This document shows, one piece after another, positions 61,055 to 64,000 of a DNA stretch of 64,000 nt. Numbering within the stretch: position 1 is the first letter of the stretch; each line of letters starts with the position of its first letter. Under the pieces are notes generated by a model. That model was not told where the DNA came from. It was given only the letters and a program-made list of their open reading frames with translations, and ran no database searches. Position numbers and translations under genes: made by a program. Origin of the DNA: Adenanthera pavonina (taxonomy: Eukaryota > Streptophyta > Magnoliopsida > Fabales > Fabaceae); NCBI GenBank assembly GCA_026686845.1, contig JAIVEN010000013.1, positions 4,608,001-4,672,000 on the forward strand, given 5' to 3'.

Positions 61055-62990
61055 CATAAGTAGTTTTTTTACGGAAATTTATAGGATAATACTATATAAG
61101 GAATATAAAGTCCTTTTCCGTATGTTATGGTCCCCTTCAAATACCCTCATATAATATAGACAGTTAATCGTGATATGATTTTCGAAAAAAAAAAAAGAAT
61201 CATGATATGATTAAGAGTGGTCCAGTATGTTTTGGATGTAAATAAATGAATATGAATTTCATATATTTTTCATTTGTTATTTTTTAGTTTCACTTATATA
61301 TTCACACACCAAATAATTGAGAAAGTGAACTTTATAGTTAAATTTCGTTCACCAAACTCATCCAAATACTTAAGAGTAAAGATAATTAATAAAGTATTTA
61401 AATTAGTATTTGAATTTATATTGAATTAAAACTAAGATTATAATTGAAGACATTTAAATTTATTGTTACCTTGTGATTAAATTTGTCTGAAATTGTTATT
61501 GTAACTCAATCTCGATGGTAATCTGTGATTGAAAAGCATTACAAGTTTGCAAAATTATTATTGTAAGCAAGATAGTTAGTTAATATATAAATTTTATTTA
61601 TTTTTTAAAATAATCTATTAAAACATTGCCATGCAATTACAACAATTATTTTTTAATTGCTAATCTTTTAATAAGCCAACAAATTAAGATCGTTCCAACC
61701 AATAAAAGTCAGTCACACACTTTACAAGGGCATGGATTCAATTTCTCATCCTACTATCAATATGTGTATTCCATTTATAAATAATTTGTAAATTTTTTTT
61801 AAGTTGATGGATAAGTTATTGAAATCCAACTTTTATAAGTGGAAAAATTAATGAGGAATAATAAATAAGAAAAGGGAGAAATTAATTAATTAGCTAACAT
61901 TTTCTGGAATACTGATATAACAATTCTCACATTTCACTGTGGCAGCGAAGTTAACCCACTAGTGGCAGTTGTGGAGTGGGAACGTAGTGCATGGCCAGGT
62001 GAGGAATAACCCCACAGTGAATAATGAAATATCAAACCAAACACACCTCTCCCCATTTATAACTTCCACCAACCATTGTTTTATTGTCATCCTCAAAAAT
62101 ATTATCCCTTCTTCTTCAAGGCATTCCACTTCCACCCACTTATAAACTATTAATTTTATCATATTTATATCTTTTCATGTACAGATATATATTGTTTGTT
62201 ACCCAACAACTAAACCATCATAATTTTGCTCTCATGATCTTCATGGAGCACCATTTAGTGATTACCTTAGTGAGTGCCTATATAATAATAAACTAGATGA
62301 AGAACTTGAGAATATTAGGGTGATGATAACATGTTTGTAGCTGCTATTAAGGGCATGTTTGATTTATATTTTTATAAACTAAACTATGGTTACCAATTAT
62401 TTTTTTTTTATCTAAAAATGTTTGTGGTAAACTTCTCTATTTTTATCTAAACTTTATTTTTGTAAACCGTGGTTATTCTATCAGACCTTTTATAAAAAAG
62501 TAATCCAAACGAGCAGTTAATTAGATTCAATGTATGGGCTCATTTGGTTTTCAGATAGTTAAAAATGAGTTTTGCTAGAATTGATTTTACAACGTAATTA
62601 TGATAACAATTGGTTTTGCACTAATGTATTTATGTTTTGATGATGTATTTGAAAATTGATTTTGACAAACTCATAATTTTTCTCTAAATTGAGATTAAAC
62701 TCTATCTTATAATTAATTTAATTTTCTTGAACTAAAATTTAATCTGCATTTATTTAATTGAGAACAAAATATATCTGATATAACATTTTCTTACAGATTA
62801 TGATTTATGAAAATTAGAATTTTGGAGGGACATTTTGGTTAATAGATAGAAGAAATTTTATGAAAATTTTATTTCCCAATTTTTCTATGTTTTCTCATTT
62901 TTATTGGTATATTTTTATCTGCTTTTAAAATAAACACAGATAAGAGTGAAAAAGTAAAACGGAAAATCAAGGATTGATTTGCTTCCTACC
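61055..62990. other. AT-rich spacer
   Basis: No gene or RNA gene was recognised on either strand. Short stretches near 62348 and 62536 (GTTTGAT, TTTGGTTTT) resemble ends of small DNA elements but lack partners. Confidence 0.45.
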
Positions 62991-62991
62991 T

Positions 62992-63120
62992 GAACCCCCG
63001 TTTGAGAGCCAGAATGTGTTGTGAATGGGATCATTAAATCGAAGCCAAACATAATTTATTTGAATCAAACTCATTCCTTTTGCCAAACTTGGTTTCAAAC
63101 GGCTCTCCAAACAGGCTTAT
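62992..63120. mobile_element. Short inverted-repeat (MITE-like) element
   Basis: CCCCGTTTGAGAGCC at the left and the reverse complement of the right end, GCCTGTTTGGAGAGCC, form inverted repeats around about 100 bp. There is no coding content. The target duplication is unclear. Confidence 0.4.
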
Positions 63121-63732
63121 AATAGAACTTAAGTACATTTTTCACATGAAATAGATCCTATGAGGTTTAGATTATTAGATGGTGAAATGCATGAAATAGC
63201 TATTCATTCATCAATAGTAGTTAGATTGAATGATAATTAAGAAAACTTAATATTTCTTAAGTAAAGCTTTAATTTTGAGCCTTATGGATAAAAGAAGCTA
63301 TATTAGAAAAGCTTCTCCATGTTTGAGGCTCCACTTAGATTAATTAATGATACTGAATATGAAATGGTTTGTTAAGGGGAAAAAAAACCAAAACTATTCA
63401 TTGCATTAGCTCCAAAGAAACGTGTCAACGTGCAGGGGAACAAATTTTAATAAGATAAAGAAGGAAGGTTTGATCAGTACAATCAAAGCACAGCATATGA
63501 ATATGAGGGGTGACGACGCTTCTTATTTTATGACTTTTTGAAAAGAATATTTCGTTATACAAGTAAGCTGTGATTCTCAGGATCTCTTTTTTTGCCTCTC
63601 GCAAGAATCGAAGCATTTAACAGTTTAATTTATGTGAGAGCTTTTAACTGAAGTTTATATATTTAATTGAAAAGTACAGGCCATGAAAATGTTGGCTAGC
63701 TAGCTTTCAGCTTATAAATGAATTGCTTTTCT

Positions 63733-63754
63733 TAATTATTATTATTATTATTAT
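63733..63754. repeat. (ATT)n microsatellite
   Basis: A run of seven ATT units in spacer DNA. Confidence 0.85.
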
Positions 63755-64000
63755 AGGGGCTTTAAGAAATCATTTAGACTACGTTGTACAAAGGATTTTA
63801 CCCTTGAAAAACGTCCTGTTTTACTTATCTATTTCTTACCCTTGAAATCAAATTAGAGGCGAACTTTTTTTTTTATTTTTTAATTTTAATGATATTAAAA
63901 AACAAGAGCCATTGAGAATACAGTAAGTAAAAATTAAAACAAAATACAAAGAGATATCAAAGGCGTCACTTCACTCTAAATTTAATTCCAAAGTACGCAC

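Noticed and set aside
1..64000. CRISPR arrays, bacterial operons, rRNA or organelle genes
   Set aside because: None is seen. All supported genes are nuclear, spliced plant genes.

Overview
This is nuclear DNA of a flowering plant, almost certainly a eudicot. The spacers are AT-rich, the genes have many short GT-AG introns, and the proteins match plant families exon by exon: FAR1, ERV1, PIG-L, a PUT/LAT polyamine transporter and an At2g23090-type zinc-finger protein. Plant-type repeats fill much of the rest: Ty3/gypsy, a miniature LTR element, a LINE and several small non-autonomous DNA elements. The species cannot be named from the sequence alone.

Layout. 0.3-0.7 kb: a two-exon LEA_3-like gene (minus). 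0.7-6.5 kb: AT-rich spacer with a hAT-like insertion bounded by an 8-bp target duplication. 6.6-11.2 kb: a full FAR1 orthologue (plus) with a non-coding leader exon, upstream ORFs and a FHY3/FAR1-type binding motif in its own upstream region. 13.3-17 kb: an unrecognised 825-residue repeat protein (plus) behind two mitosis-type MSA/MYB3R motifs. 18.4-20 kb: a 77-residue zinc-finger protein (plus). 22.1-24.3 kb: a PUT5-like polyamine transporter (minus) with a G-box pair upstream. 28.1-31.4 kb: the ERV1 sulfhydryl oxidase (plus). 32-41 kb: relic DNA with an RCC1-like fragment and unassigned exon-like pieces.

41.6-52.4 kb holds all ten coding exons of a PIG-L GlcNAc-PI de-N-acetylase (minus). 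A 5.4-kb Ty3/gypsy element with a perfect 5-bp target duplication sits in intron 4. A near-perfect inverted repeat that could be a microRNA-like hairpin sits in intron 7. A long-inverted-repeat element sits just upstream of the first coding exon, probably in a leader intron. From 54.5 kb come a miniature LTR retrotransposon, a likely leader exon, a three-copy tandem repeat of about 300 bp, and a 5'-truncated LINE with a 15-bp target duplication. The last 3 kb is AT-rich spacer with one small inverted-repeat element.

The genes are unrelated single-copy housekeeping or regulatory genes and form no cluster or pathway. No wholly new multi-gene system was found. The points most worth following are the intronic hairpin, the possible FAR1 autoregulation site, the MSA-controlled repeat protein, and the transposon-laden but intact PIG-L gene. 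All exon boundaries were read by eye from splice signals and reading-frame continuity; none has transcript support here.
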